From positions 128,804,001 through 128,868,000 of the forward strand of contig CM073886.1 of assembly GCA_037176705.1 (NCBI GenBank): a DNA stretch of 64,000 nt, read 5' to 3'. Source of the DNA: Molossus alvarezi. Taxonomy: Eukaryota; Chordata; Mammalia; Chiroptera; Molossidae. The translations under genes were made by a program, and so were the position numbers. Shown one piece after another: positions 46,140 to 56,649 of the stretch. Each line of letters opens with the position of its first letter. Position 1 is the first letter of the stretch. The notes under the pieces were generated by a model, which saw only the letters and a program-made list of their open reading frames with translations, did not search any database and was not told where the DNA came from.

Positions 46140-46557
46140 AAGGTGACTGGGCCACAGTGTGCTCAGACGTTGGCTCCAACTTTATTCTGGATGTGTGAGC
46201 CAGTGGACCGAGTAAAGCAGATTGCTCTCCCCCATGGGGTGGGCCTTATCCAATCAGTCGAAGGTCTGAATGCAATAAAAATGCTGAATCCCCTGTGAGT
46301 AACGAACTTGTCTCTTATATGACTGCCTTTTTCCTGGGACATTGGTTTCCCTGCCTTAGGACTTTCACTGAAACACGAGCCATGGGCTCCTCCTGTGTCT
46401 AGAGCCTGCTGGTCCTCAGACAGCAACGCCCCAGGCGGTCCTGAGCCCCCAGCATGCAGGCTGCCGAGCTCGGACCTTCTCAGCCTCCCTAATCATGCGA
46501 GCCACATACTTATGGCAAATCTCTCTCTTTCCTCCTCCTCCTTCTCCTCCTCCTCCT

Positions 46558-46600
<43 letters not shown>

Positions 46601-46602
46601 TC

Positions 46603-46639
<37 letters not shown>

Positions 46640-46665
46640 TCCTATGGAGAGCACAGACTAATAAA
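46140..46665 (+). mobile_element. MaLR/ERVL-like LTR relic containing microsatellites
   Basis: GAGTAAAGCAGATTGCTCTC, GGGTGGGCCTTATCCAATCA, GAAGGTCTGAATGCAATAAA, CTCAGCCTCCCTAATCATGC and an end reading GAGCACAGACTAATAAAAT correspond, from memory, to a mammalian MaLR-type LTR. The region near its 3-prime end is expanded into (CTC)n, (CT)n at 46560-46595 and (TA)n at 46606-46634. Non-coding. Confidence 0.55.
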
Positions 46666-46739
46666 ATGGGATTTCCAGTTTATTAGAAAAAACATAATCT
46701 AAAGCATTCTACACAGACAATCACACTTGCTTCTCTCTC
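46666..46739. other. Short unannotated AT-rich spacer
   Basis: A short AT-rich spacer between two LTR-like relics in opposite orientations. Confidence 0.4.
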
Positions 46740-47490
46740 CACACTGGTAAAACATGATAGCGCGGAGCTGTGCGTGCCCCTACTGTCACCCTCTCCCCTG
46801 TCTAGCTCTGGCCTCTAAGTCGTGACTCGCGAGCACAAAGCGGTCATGCTGTGACAGTGCCTTGTCTGCTGTCGCTGCGTATGGAGTGGTGACCAGCTTC
46901 AGGGCCTTGCCCAGCATCCATGTACTAACTCCCAGTTCTCCAGGTGAGGGGTTCGGGCCCAGTGGCGCCGAGTTCTCTGCGCAAGGTCACACAGGCTGGC
47001 CCGGTGTCATGGGGCTGCACCCTGACTGGGGAACCCTGACAAGGACATCGCTTCCAAGCCTACTCGGGTGGTCGGAATTCATTTCCTTGGCCTCGCAGAA
47101 CGGAGGTCCCCGGTGTTTGTGAGCTGTGGGTGCAGAACAATTCCAGCTCCTAGAAGCTGTTCTCAGGTCCCTGCCAAGAGTCCTTGCCCACCCGCCACAG
47201 AGAAGAGCCATGGGCAATGTCCCTCTCATGCCGTGACTATCTGGCTTCCCTTTCTGAGACCACCCAGAGGAAACCTCTCTGCTTCTACGTGGTTCATGGG
47301 CTTAGATCAGGCACAGTCCAGATGGTCTCCACCTTGAGGTTAATGTTGCCAGACAATGTGACCTCATCACAGAGGGAACGTCTATCACAGGTGTAGTCCT
47401 GAGATCTGTCTACCAGGAGTGGGGAACCGGGGGTCATCTTGGACTTGGGCCTGCCATAACCAGAGGAAAAATGACAGTTTCTGAAAATTA
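46740..47490 (-). mobile_element. MaLR-like LTR relic
   Basis: On the minus strand, GATGACCCCCGGTTCCCCAC, GAAGCAGAGAGGTTTCCTCT, GGGTGGTCTCAGAAAGG, AGGAAATGAATTCCGAC and CTCACCTGGAGAACTGGGAG follow the order of a MaLR-type LTR as I recall it, from about 47490 toward 46740. Many CpGs remain, but there is no coding capacity. Confidence 0.45.
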
Positions 47491-48313
47491 TCAACAAGTA
47501 AAACCTAAAATCTTATTTTCATAAATATGTCCTTCAAAACAAATCCCTTTGTAAACTTTTGGGGTGGGGAGTAAAACAGCCTGTTGTTTTTGGGATCATT
47601 TTTTTTTAATTTCAGTTCATGAGTTGATATGTACAGACATTTAAAAAAAATAGGAAAAATTCAGGACCAAGTCTAAGTCCCAACTGCATAGCTGGTTGGA
47701 TTAATCTTTCACTTTGGACCAACTTACCCCGAGCTCAACTGTTTGGATTTTGTGCCCCGAGAAACAGTTCACAGATTACTAATACAAAACATCCGTAATA
47801 AAAAGAAAGAGGAGGTTTTGTGCTTGCAGGGGAATAGCCCGGCATGCTGCACCATGCTCAGAAAAAGCTATGTAAACGTTCATCTGGAATGATGCAAATC
47901 GTTCACATACATTGACAGCATGGCTTTGACGATGCTGTGGATGTCCCCCTATGTCTCCTGTTATGACTGTTATATAAGACGCTGTCGCAGGCTCGCCTCG
48001 TGCCTTCAGCCCATTGCTCCCACACTTCCCACTCTCCCCGCTGAGTCAGGCATTTCTATACTAATCCCTTTCCCTGTGGAGGAATCCGTTTCAGCTGACA
48101 TTCAGGCACTTCAGCTGAAGCCATGTATATAGTTTAAAATCAAAAAAAGAAAGTAGATACCAAAGACAATACAGTCGTTCTAGACTTTGAAACTCTGCAT
48201 AACGGCCTTCATTGAATTTTCCTTTCATCGGTCTGCTCAGCTTTAACGCGTTCTTTCTCTGAACACTTATACCAGCTGTATTCTGAAATAACATGGGGAT
48301 TTCATACTTTGTG
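47491..48313. other. Unannotated DNA
   Basis: Nothing recognised. Confidence 0.45.
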
Positions 48314-48507
48314 GTTTTATTTTATTTTATTTTTTATTGATTTTAGAGAGAGAGGGAGGGAGAGAGAGAGAGAAACATCAATGGGCCACCTCCTGCATGC
48401 CCCCCACTGGGGTCAGGCCCACAACCTGGGCATGTGCCATGACCGGGAGTCGAACCGGTGACCCCTTGGTGCAGGGTGGACGCTCAGCCCGAGCCACAGC
48501 AGCCGAG
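48314..48507 (-). mobile_element. Ves SINE, subfamily A
   Basis: (TTTTA)n tail, TTATTGATTTTAGAGAGAGA, CCACCTCCTGCATGCCCCCC, GCCCACAACCTGGGCATGTG and a shortened head CAGCCCGAGCCACAGCAGCC. A 12-base deletion removes part of CATCGATGAGAGAGAACATC. No target duplication seen. Confidence 0.94.
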
Positions 48508-49467
48508 CAGAATCTCGCACTGCAGGTGGCCATCACCACCTCCTGTTCTCAGCCGAGAGAAGGGCGCTGCTTCCCTTGTGATGGCCTAGAGTTCTCACGT
48601 CGCCCCACGCAGGGAGCAACCACAGTCATTCTGGCCGAACAGCAACGCAGGGCGTCTTCCCCGGCCGATCAGGTACCAACAGTCACAGCTCACATCCCAA
48701 GACACCGCAGTGACCAGCAGCGATCATACTGTACGACAACAAACGTGCTCAGATTCGGAAGGTTCTTTGCATAAAATGATTTCTTGGTATCTGATCCTGC
48801 TGCTACTTACACAACTCTAGACATGTGGGGAAAAAACTGTGTTTTTCCTTTGTGAAGATGGACTCAGCTGTTAAAATTCTTTGTTCGGAGGCAAAAGCCG
48901 GCTGCAGATGCTGCTTCGCAGGGTGTCGGGAGCGAAGTGGAGGATGGGTGTGCTCAGCTCATGCAGCTGCAGAGCATGTGGGCACATTCCCACGACGCAG
49001 AGGTTCCTTCCTGTGCTAGAAGCTTAGCCAGAGAAATCCCAGAAACGCACGGCTGTGAAGTAGGAAGCTTCTTTGAAGTATCAATTAACAGGGCAAATGG
49101 AAAACAAGTAAACATTTCTAGGCCTTGTGAAAACCTGATGAAAACTTCCTTAGGAGACTGGTTCTTATCAGGGAGCATGCCCTGTTTAAAGCAGGAAGCC
49201 GCAGTTCCCCGTGGAGGGCTCCAGGGGTGCCGAGTGGCGCCCCCACAGAAGACGAACCTATGCAGGAAGTGGAAGGAACTCGTTCCACTTGGCGATGCTG
49301 ACGTCCTGAAGTCGCGGCTGTCCGTGAGAAACGGAGGAACAGATGTGCCCTGATGTTCTCATCACAGCACTAAGCAGCCACATACCTTCACTGCTTTCTA
49401 CTGCGTGGCCCGACAACTTTTAAATTACTTACTCAGTTTCCTCTTTTATAAAATTCCATCATATGGT
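48508..49467. other. Unannotated DNA, GC-balanced
   Basis: Overlapping open frames at 48825-49353 show no domain. CpG count is moderately raised at 48590-48720. No family assigned. Confidence 0.35.
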
Positions 49468-49670
49468 CCGGCCGGTGTGGCTCAGTGGTTGAGCGTCGAC
49501 CCTGCACCAAGAGGTCGCTGGTTCAATTCCCAGTCAGGGCACATGCCCAGGTTGTGGGGCTGATCCCCAGTGGGGGGCATGCAGGAGGCGGCCAGTCAAT
49601 GTTCTCTCATCGATGTTTCTCTCTCTCTCTTCCTCTCTCTCTAAAATCAATAAAGATAAAAAATAAAAAT
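49468..49670 (+). mobile_element. Ves SINE, subfamily A, well preserved
   Basis: CCGGCCGGTGTGGCTCAGTG, GTTGAGCGTCGACCCTGCAC, GGTTCAATTCCCAGTCAGGG, GATCCCCAGTGGGGGGCATG, GTTCTCTCATCGATGTTTCT and CTCTAAAATCAATAAA. Both promoter boxes look intact. Target duplication is unclear. Confidence 0.96.
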
Positions 49671-50859
49671 GAAGTATGTTCTATTTTAAAATGTTCTAGA
49701 GTTGATGGAGGAAGTATTTCAGAAGTATTACAAACTAAGCTAGAAGACTGAAGAGTCTTGGCTTTCTACAGAGCCCTGAGCCACCGATCTATTCTTGGAG
49801 ACTCTTCAAAGGCCATTGGCTTTCATTGTATCTATTTGTATTCCTGTGACATTCACATATCATTGCCAATATTCCGGTAAATCTCTGTCTGTCTATTCAA
49901 CCACATTATAAGACCATCAAAACAAGTGGTTCCATCTTATTTGTTTTTGGATGCTCATAGATCCTGTCTCAGTGAAGTATATACTTGTTTTCAATGACTG
50001 TTTGTTGTATTGCATAGTTTGTACAACATTTATATTTCAAATAGCAAAACGTTTTATTTCCCCTGGGTTTTTTCCTTAATGTATCCAACTTTCTCAGGTG
50101 ATAAACATTGATTTTTGTAACTTTGGGCTACAAAATCATTTTCTAACAACAACAAAAAAGGAGCATGTATTAAATCAAACCAATTATATAATAGAAAAAT
50201 GACCCACCTTATGAAGTGTCAAGGTCTCTCCATCAGATAGATGAGATGGGATTCAGTACTTCTAGTTTAAGGCTCCACAGGGAGACATCCTAGAGCTCAG
50301 CTGGTGTGAGCCTCGGTCTGTGCATCTATCTGCCTTCTTTGTTGGAGAAGAAACAGAGAAAACGCCCTCGGTAGGGATCACCATGGATGGCTTCACAGGT
50401 TGGGAAGGAGACCGAGGAAAACAGGAGCATGTGTCAGAGAACCTGTGTGAAAAAGCGATCTGCCTCTAGAGCGGTCAAGAAACATCACGTGCAGGAAACA
50501 ACTGAGAGGTGCCCATGGGGGCTGCTCCTGGGCCAGAGCTAAGCAAGTCCTGAGATGGAGGGCATAGCTTGCCTGGCACCTCGGCCAGTCCGTCTTTACG
50601 TCACCATGACCCATCCAGCGCCCCTGGATCCAGCCTTTGTCCGGTGGGAGGGCGGGAAGGACAAAATAATCTGCATGTGTGCCCTGGGTCACAGCAGAAA
50701 TGCAACCTACAGTTCAAAAGCAGGTGCGTGATTTTAATACAGAGAAGCTGATCCTGTTATACAAATCACCTTTGCAGCCACTGTCAGCTGTAAACAATGA
50801 CCGCCTTTCTACCAAGAGGCTGAAATGTCTCGTTTGATCACTCTGTCCTCAGCTCTGAC
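49671..50859 (+). other. Unannotated DNA with a possible L2 3-prime end
   Basis: At 49905-50015 the order CACATTATAAGACCATCAAA, CATCTTATTTGTTTTTGGAT, AATGACTGTTTGTTG recalls the L2 LINE 3-prime end, but identity is low. The remainder is unassigned. Confidence 0.35.
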
Positions 50860-51670
50860 CTCCTCCTCTTTCCCTGGATTGACATCTGTTTTCCTCTTCA
50901 TCTCATACATGCTCTTTGCCTTAGTTCATGCCCCATCATCCTTATTATAACCTTTTTGTTTGTTTGTTTTTTTAACTGGTTTCCCTGAATCCCATCTCCC
51001 TTTCCAATCCTGCACACGAGAGTTACCAGTCTGTCCCCTTGTTCTCCCCCAGGGTTACTTTCTGTTACACACACTGTGTCCTCTCTGAATTAATAACAGC
51101 TAAGGACTCTATCTTCCAACGGGATAAAGTTAATATGCCCTAGCATAGTATAGAAACCCTCCCACAAAGGGTCCTAAATTCCTCCCCCAAATCATCTTTA
51201 CCCTTCTGTCCATGATCACAGTTGCAAGGTAGAACTCTGTATACGTATCATGAAGCAGGATACTCCAGATACCTTACCTTTTCACCCCCTGCGTCTCAGA
51301 CCAGAATCGCTTCCACCACCGTGTCCCATAGTCTGCCCCTTTGAAGGCCCCCCACATTGAATTAGCTGCACCTCCTTTTTCTGCATCCATAATATTTTCT
51401 ATGTAGCAACATTATTTTATAGTTACTGAATTGCCTAATAACTATATTGCTGTGGGTTTTTTTGTGTTTTTTTTGCCCTGACCCAGAATCAAACTGGGAC
51501 CTCTCAGTCCATGGGACAATGGTCAATCCACTGAGCCACACCGGCTGGGTTTCAACCTTATATCTTTTTCTCTTTTTTGCTATGTATGTTTTATCTCTAT
51601 GGGACAGTAGACTTCATAAGAACAGGGCTCTCTTATCATCTCCGAATTCCCAAACTCCAAAATTATAGGT
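50860..51670 (+). mobile_element. L2 LINE fragment, interrupted by a Ves fragment
   Basis: CTGGTTTCCCTGAATCCCAT, CCTTTCCAATCCTGCACACG, then further on GGACAGTAGACTTCATAAGA and ACAGGGCTCTCTTATCATC keep the order of the L2 ORF2 end and 3-prime UTR (consensus GACTGTAAGCTCCATGAGGG region). Strongly decayed. A Ves head fragment sits at 51474-51550. Confidence 0.5.
51474..51550 (-). mobile_element. Ves head fragment only
   Basis: GCCCTGACCCAGAATCAAAC, CTGGGACCTCTCAGTCCATG and GAGCCACACCGGCTGGGT: the tRNA-like head with the B and A boxes. A T-rich run joins directly to it without the SINE body, so most of the body is deleted or was never copied. Confidence 0.85.
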
Positions 51671-52029
51671 GAGCAGATGCCATTGAACTGTGAGGCTATT
51701 TTTAGTTTGAAATGTGACCAATCTAGTCGATTTTTCAAATGCTTTACTCACTAATCTTTTCCCAAGGAAGTCTCTATTGTTTGAAAACCGGGCTCCAGTG
51801 TTACTAAGACAACTAGAGAGAAACCTGACAAAAGTCTCCGCCAACGCTCAGCTCTGGGTGATGGAGTTGGTGACAAGCCCCGGAAGGCCGGTCTTGCTCA
51901 CAGCTGGACTCTACAACTCAAGAAGGACATGTCGGTCTCAGCTGTCACAGGAAGAGTGTCAGTGGGGGAGTGTCTGCCTCTGGGCCTTCAGGACACTCCA
52001 GGGCTTTCCTACTCCGAACGGTGTGTAGA
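51671..52029. other. Unannotated DNA
   Basis: An open frame of 104 codons at 51714-52028 (plus) has no domain. No family. Confidence 0.35.
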
Positions 52030-52152
52030 CCATCAGTGTTGGCCCCATCACGGGGTTTATTAGAAAGACAGAGTTGCAGCTGCAGACTCAGAATCTCTGT
52101 TTTCACAAGATCCTCAAGTAATTCCTATACATGTTGAAGTCTGAGAAGTACT
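52030..52152 (+). mobile_element. MER5-like (hAT-Charlie) relic
   Basis: TATTAGAAAGACAGAGTTGC, CAGACTCAGAATCTCTGTTT, TCACAAGATCCTCAAGTAAT, TCCTATACATGTTGAAGTCT, GAGAAGTACTG follow the MER5A/B reading closely and in order. Confidence 0.75.
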
Positions 52153-53697
52153 GTGTCAGGAGAGTCCGAAAGGTCCCGGCTAAGCCACATCCCTGGGCTG
52201 CTTACAGATGATGCAAATTGAACAGAAACCCTAGGTGTCCCAGGAATGACCACACCTTCTAAAGGTCCCATATCCACAACTAAATCCTTCATGGGGACCC
52301 AACTCAGGACCAACATCCACAGAGATTGTTTAGACCCATCTACTTCTCCCAGAGATGGGCAGTTGGACGAGGATGGGGAGCAGTGGGCACGCTTGCCCAG
52401 CCAGAGAATAGAACGTGCACAGCTTGTGCAAGGACACATGTGACAAAATTGTAGGGGCTCATGGTGATGCTGATGTTGCTTCGAGCTATGCCTGAGGGCA
52501 ACAGACACATTATAATATGTGTAGATGGGGGGTCTCCTTGGAGTAGCCCAACAGCACGTCCCTGGTTGGACTGGAAGAGAGCTGCATGTAACCCTCCTGA
52601 TTCTTGGGCACATGGCTTACACTTCTGCTTCTTCACTTTTGCCACCTGTAAAGGTGACTTAATAGAGGCTTAGCTAATTTATTGGGCCAAGCAATGACAG
52701 TCACAAAATGTAGTTGACGATTCACCGTATGCCAGGCATTGGGAATCTAGACATTCCAAAGATTGAGTTGCTACGTCAAGGACGTTATCGTCCTCATGGA
52801 ATGAAAGCTGGTGTGTAAATGTCAAAGTTTGTCTTAGAAAAGGGTGTTCACAAGCGAAATATTCCATTAAAAATGTTCATACGGCCAAATACATTCAGAA
52901 GGTAGTGTTGGATCACAGGGAGTCTGTGCATGGTCGTGTGTGTGTGTTTGTGTGCATGTGAATACACACACACAAGTGTAAATATACTAATGTGATAGTG
53001 AGACACACACAGCTTGTCTAGCTCACACATTACAGACCAGTCCTTTTCTTCTCTCCTTTCACCAGGTAACCCATATATTTCATTTTTATTTATGTCCTTT
53101 ATCTCAGATGCTCAAACTTTATTCCAATGTGCGGGCCCTCCCCCTGACCCAGGAGCTATGGCGAGGGAACACTGTCCCAGTCCGTCTGTATGCACGCGGC
53201 TCGCCGGTGCCCCCTTTCTGCTCCCGCGGGCCCTTCTCAGAGTCAGTCTGCATCTCCTTGTTGTGTGTCTCTTCTGTCTCTCTGATTTCTACTGCTTCCG
53301 TTCACAGGTCGGAATGTTTCCTCCATTTTCATAGTCACTGTGGCTCTACCGAACAGCCCATCTTTTCTCTGCCCGAGCAGAAAGTCGCTGTTAAACTTCG
53401 TCTTCTACCCCACATCGTCCTCACGGAGAAACGGACATAGCGATACGGTAACAATCATCACATTTAAATCCTACGCTTGGGCGTTTCACAGAAGTGAGCT
53501 GGCTCTGCACAGGGTGGTATATGGGAGAACTTCTCCCACTGCGCTGTGTCCCACCCTCATGTTGCTGAACAGCCTGGAGGTAGAACTCTAGAGCCACAGA
53601 GAGTCAAGTGTCATAATGACACATAACAATAAGGGGGAACATGTCCCCACCTCCTTTCTTTTACTGATGTTGTTCATCCTCACCCATTTATTTTTCC
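52153..53697. other. Unannotated DNA with a weak L2/MIR-like trace
   Basis: At 52720-52830 the phrase CACCGTATGCCAGGCATTGG followed by GAATCTAGACATTCCAAAG resembles an ancient L2/MIR-class repeat. A GT/AC compound run lies at 52934-52975. A GC-richer piece at 53130-53240 has open frames without domains. Confidence 0.35.
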
Positions 53698-53918
53698 ATT
53701 TCTTTTTTTTTTAGAGAGAGTGAATGGGAGGAAGGGAGAGAGAGAGAGAGAAACATCAATGTGAGAGAGACCCATCTGTCAGTTGCCTCCCACACATGCC
53801 CTGACTGGACCGGGAATTGAATCTGCAAGCGAGGCACATGCCCTTGACCCAGAATTGAACCTGTGACCCTTCGGTGTGTAGGCCAATGCTCCAACCACTG
53901 AGCAACACTCTCCAGAGC
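53698..53918 (-). mobile_element. Ves SINE, diverged, with local rearrangement
   Basis: T-run, GAGAGTGAATGGGAGGAAGG, ACATCAATGTGAGAGAGACC, then CATGCCCTGACTGGACCGGG and again CATGCCCTTGACCCAGAATT, so part of the middle looks duplicated or mosaic. Head CCAACCACTGAGCAACACTC. Duplication CATCCTC is weak. Confidence 0.88.
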
Positions 53919-54717
53919 CCATCCTCTTTCTTGATTTCAAAAAATATTTTTCTCTGTTTAGACAGGTAAACATGTTTTTAACTTCAAATCTCACCTTTAT
54001 ACACTCACTTGCATTATAAATGTAAGATATAATAAATTAGGTTTATTTTAAAGCAAATATTATGTTCAATAATGACAAGTAACGTTTTCATGTACAATGT
54101 CTTTAAAGAAATGAATACAGGTAAATATTACTAGTTTTGCAGTAAAATTCCATGTAAATTAGATAGCCTGTCTTCTGGGTTAAGGTTGTTCTGCATCAGT
54201 CATTTCAATTAATAATTAGATGGGATGGAGTATAGCAAAGCATTTGTTCACAGATCAGGGCACAGCTGTTGCAGTTTTCAAATTTGCTTTTGATAAAGCC
54301 TCTCTCTGAGAGAAAGACATTTGGGCTGGGGAAGAGCTGAACACTTCTCACCCTTCCAGAACGCTCCTCAGAGGGAGTCCCGACCCACCCTGAGATATAG
54401 CAGACGTTTTTCTTCTGGTTTGTTGTTTTTCTTTTTTCTTTCTGAAACTTCTTATTTTTGCCAGGTGTGTGGGAAGACTTGAGGAAATACACAAGATGAA
54501 ACAGAATTTCAGCAAAGGACCGACAACCCCAAAGATGCATTTTTATGGATTTAGATATTTTTTGATGTGGATATTTAGAAACATCTTACCTAGGGCGAAT
54601 TTTTAGATGTGTGCCCCATGGCTTTTTATTTTACTAGATTTTGTTTGTTTGTTTATGTCCCACATGGTCTAGTTGAGACTCAAGATGCTTACAAAATTAA
54701 TACAGTAAAAAAGATAA
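53919..54717. other. AT-rich unannotated DNA
   Basis: Nothing recognised. Confidence 0.45.
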
Positions 54718-54935
54718 GCCCGGCCTGTGTGGCTCAGTGGTTGAGCACTGACCCATGCTCCAAGAGGTCGCCGGTTCGATTCCTGGTCAGGACACGTGCC
54801 CAGGTTGTGGGCCCGATCCCCAGTGGGGGGCATGCAGGAGGTGGCCAATGTTCGCTCTCATTGATGTTTATATCTCTCTCTCCCTCTCCCTTCCTCTCTC
54901 TCTAAAATCAATTAAAAAAAAATTTTTTTAAAGGT
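54718..54935 (+). mobile_element. Ves SINE, subfamily A, both promoter boxes intact
   Basis: GCCCGGCCTGTGTGGCTCAG, GGTTGAGCACTGACCCATGC, B box GGTTCGATTCC at 54773-54783, GATCCCCAGTGGGGGGCATG, CTCTAAAATCAATTAAAAAA. One of the better candidates for RNA polymerase III promoter integrity in the window. Imperfect target duplication AGTAAAAAAGATAA / AGGTAAAATAAAA. Confidence 0.96.
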
Positions 54936-55654
54936 AAAATAAAAACCAAAACAAAACAGCTTCATTACTGGGAAGGGGAGGGGGGAGGAATTGTGTGTGT
55001 ATTTAGCTGGTGCCATCTCTCGTTAGGGACACTGGCAACACACTGCAGAGCTGGCCGAGTCTGCACTGTGCCTGACCAGGGAGTGAGCCACGGAGAGCCA
55101 GTGACCTTCCAATCTTCCCCTTCCACTCCTCCTTTTTCTTTTCCAATTTTTTTTTCTACCACAATCTGAGGTCAAAAGCTTGGGTGTGAATTAAGTCTTA
55201 CTGGTAGTCGGAAATCAACAAAAGTGACCTGGTTCGAAATAAATGCTATTATGTGATCAGTGGCTCCTCGCCGTGTTCAGCACATATTGGCTACCAAACT
55301 CAACTTTTGAAAATCAGCTATTTCACTTCTTTCTCTAAAACCGGAGAGTGTATAGTTTTCCTGACTTAGCGTATTTTATAGCCCACACCATTCACAGCTG
55401 CCTTGAAGCTCATAACACCGAATGGCTTCCCGTCCAATGTTCTTTAACCGGGTCCTTTCTGCCCGCGCCCACCCTTGCCTCTGTTATGGCTCCCGCGTCC
55501 GTACTCATCTCCCCGAAGGAGCAGGAGAAAGCAGCAGGAGAAGACGTGTCTGAAGTTCTGAGAAGGAACGGAGAGGGCACGTGCTCATGGCTCACTGAGC
55601 TCTGCCCGTCTTCTGGGCGCCACAAAATAGCCTCTGCCCCTGAGCCTGGTGTCG
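54936..55654. other. Unannotated DNA
   Basis: The longest open frame of this part (55348-55983, plus, 211 codons) runs through into the LTR-like segment. It has no domain and looks accidental in GC-richer DNA. Confidence 0.35.
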
Positions 55655-55990
55655 GTCAGTGCGGCGGCAACAGCGAGAACGTCACGAACTGGCTGGTGAA
55701 GCACAGACGTGTATTTGTCACGGTTCTGAAGGCTGGAAGCCCAAGGCCAGGTGCCAGAGAGGTCTGGTTCCGGGGAGGACCCTCCCAGGGGCAGCCCGCC
55801 GGCTTCTGGTGCCCCCCTGTGGCAGCGAGTGGAGAGGGGAGGCCACCTCTGCTGACTGGTGGCATTCGCCAGGGCTCCACCCATAGCCCCCTCGAATCCT
55901 GGTCACCTCTCAAAGACCCGCCTCCCAGCACAGCCACCTCGGGAGGGGTGTCCACACCTTGGGGTCGGGGGGCGGGAGAATAAACATTCG
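55655..55990 (-). mobile_element. MaLR/MLT1-like LTR relic
   Basis: TTGTCACGGTTCTGAAGGCT, GGAAGCCCAAGGCCAGGTGC and, at the far end, TCCACACCTTGGGGTCGGGG read as the reverse complement of an MLT1-type LTR (3-prime end at left, 5-prime end at right). GC-rich and decayed. Confidence 0.55.
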
Positions 55991-56322
55991 ACCCTCAACT
56001 CAAATCGTTCACCTCCCCTTCCTCCACCCTTCTGAATGCACTTTCTTCTCTAGTCCAACTGGTTGACTCATTGTGTTTTAAACGTAACTTTTGTGTCCCT
56101 GCCTCTGCCTTGTGTGTGCATCTTCTGCATGAAGCTATCCATGCACGCCTTCTTCTCCCTCCTTCCCTCCCAAACGATGAGGCACAGCTAGATCCCACTT
56201 GCCCTGAGGGGTCTCCCATTTCCCTCCGTGTCCTTTATCAAGGTCTGTCATTGGACACACTAAAAACCTTAACTTACCTTGTTACTTACCTTTATGTTTC
56301 AGTTCTGTGGTCTTCCAGCCAT
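55991..56322. other. Unannotated DNA beside the hAT element
   Basis: Nothing recognised. The last bases include AGCCAT, which may be one side of an eroded 8-bp hAT target duplication. Confidence 0.35.
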
Positions 56323-56649
56323 CAGAGGTCAGAAAACATTTTCTGTAAAAAGCCAAATAATAAATATTTGAGGCTTTGTGTACCAAGAATTAAAATCTGG
56401 GTTAAAACTTAGCCATAAAACAGCGAAAACATTTTTCCCAAATTTTGATGACAATTAAATAGAATAGCAATAATTGAGTATAAATGTATTCTAATACAGA
56501 TCTAATAATGAGAAGAATATAATTATTTTCAGGGAGGATAACATTTTACCCCTTTGGGGTTCAAAATGTATGTTTCTTATTAGCAAGATTGAAAACCTAT
56601 TCATCAATTAATGCTGATCTGCAATAAAATTTTAGGTATTTTATCTTTA

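Noticed and set aside
55348..55983. 211-codon open frame on the plus strand
   Set aside because: It runs from unique sequence into a GC-rich LTR relic read on the opposite strand, and has no domain. It is best explained by GC content.
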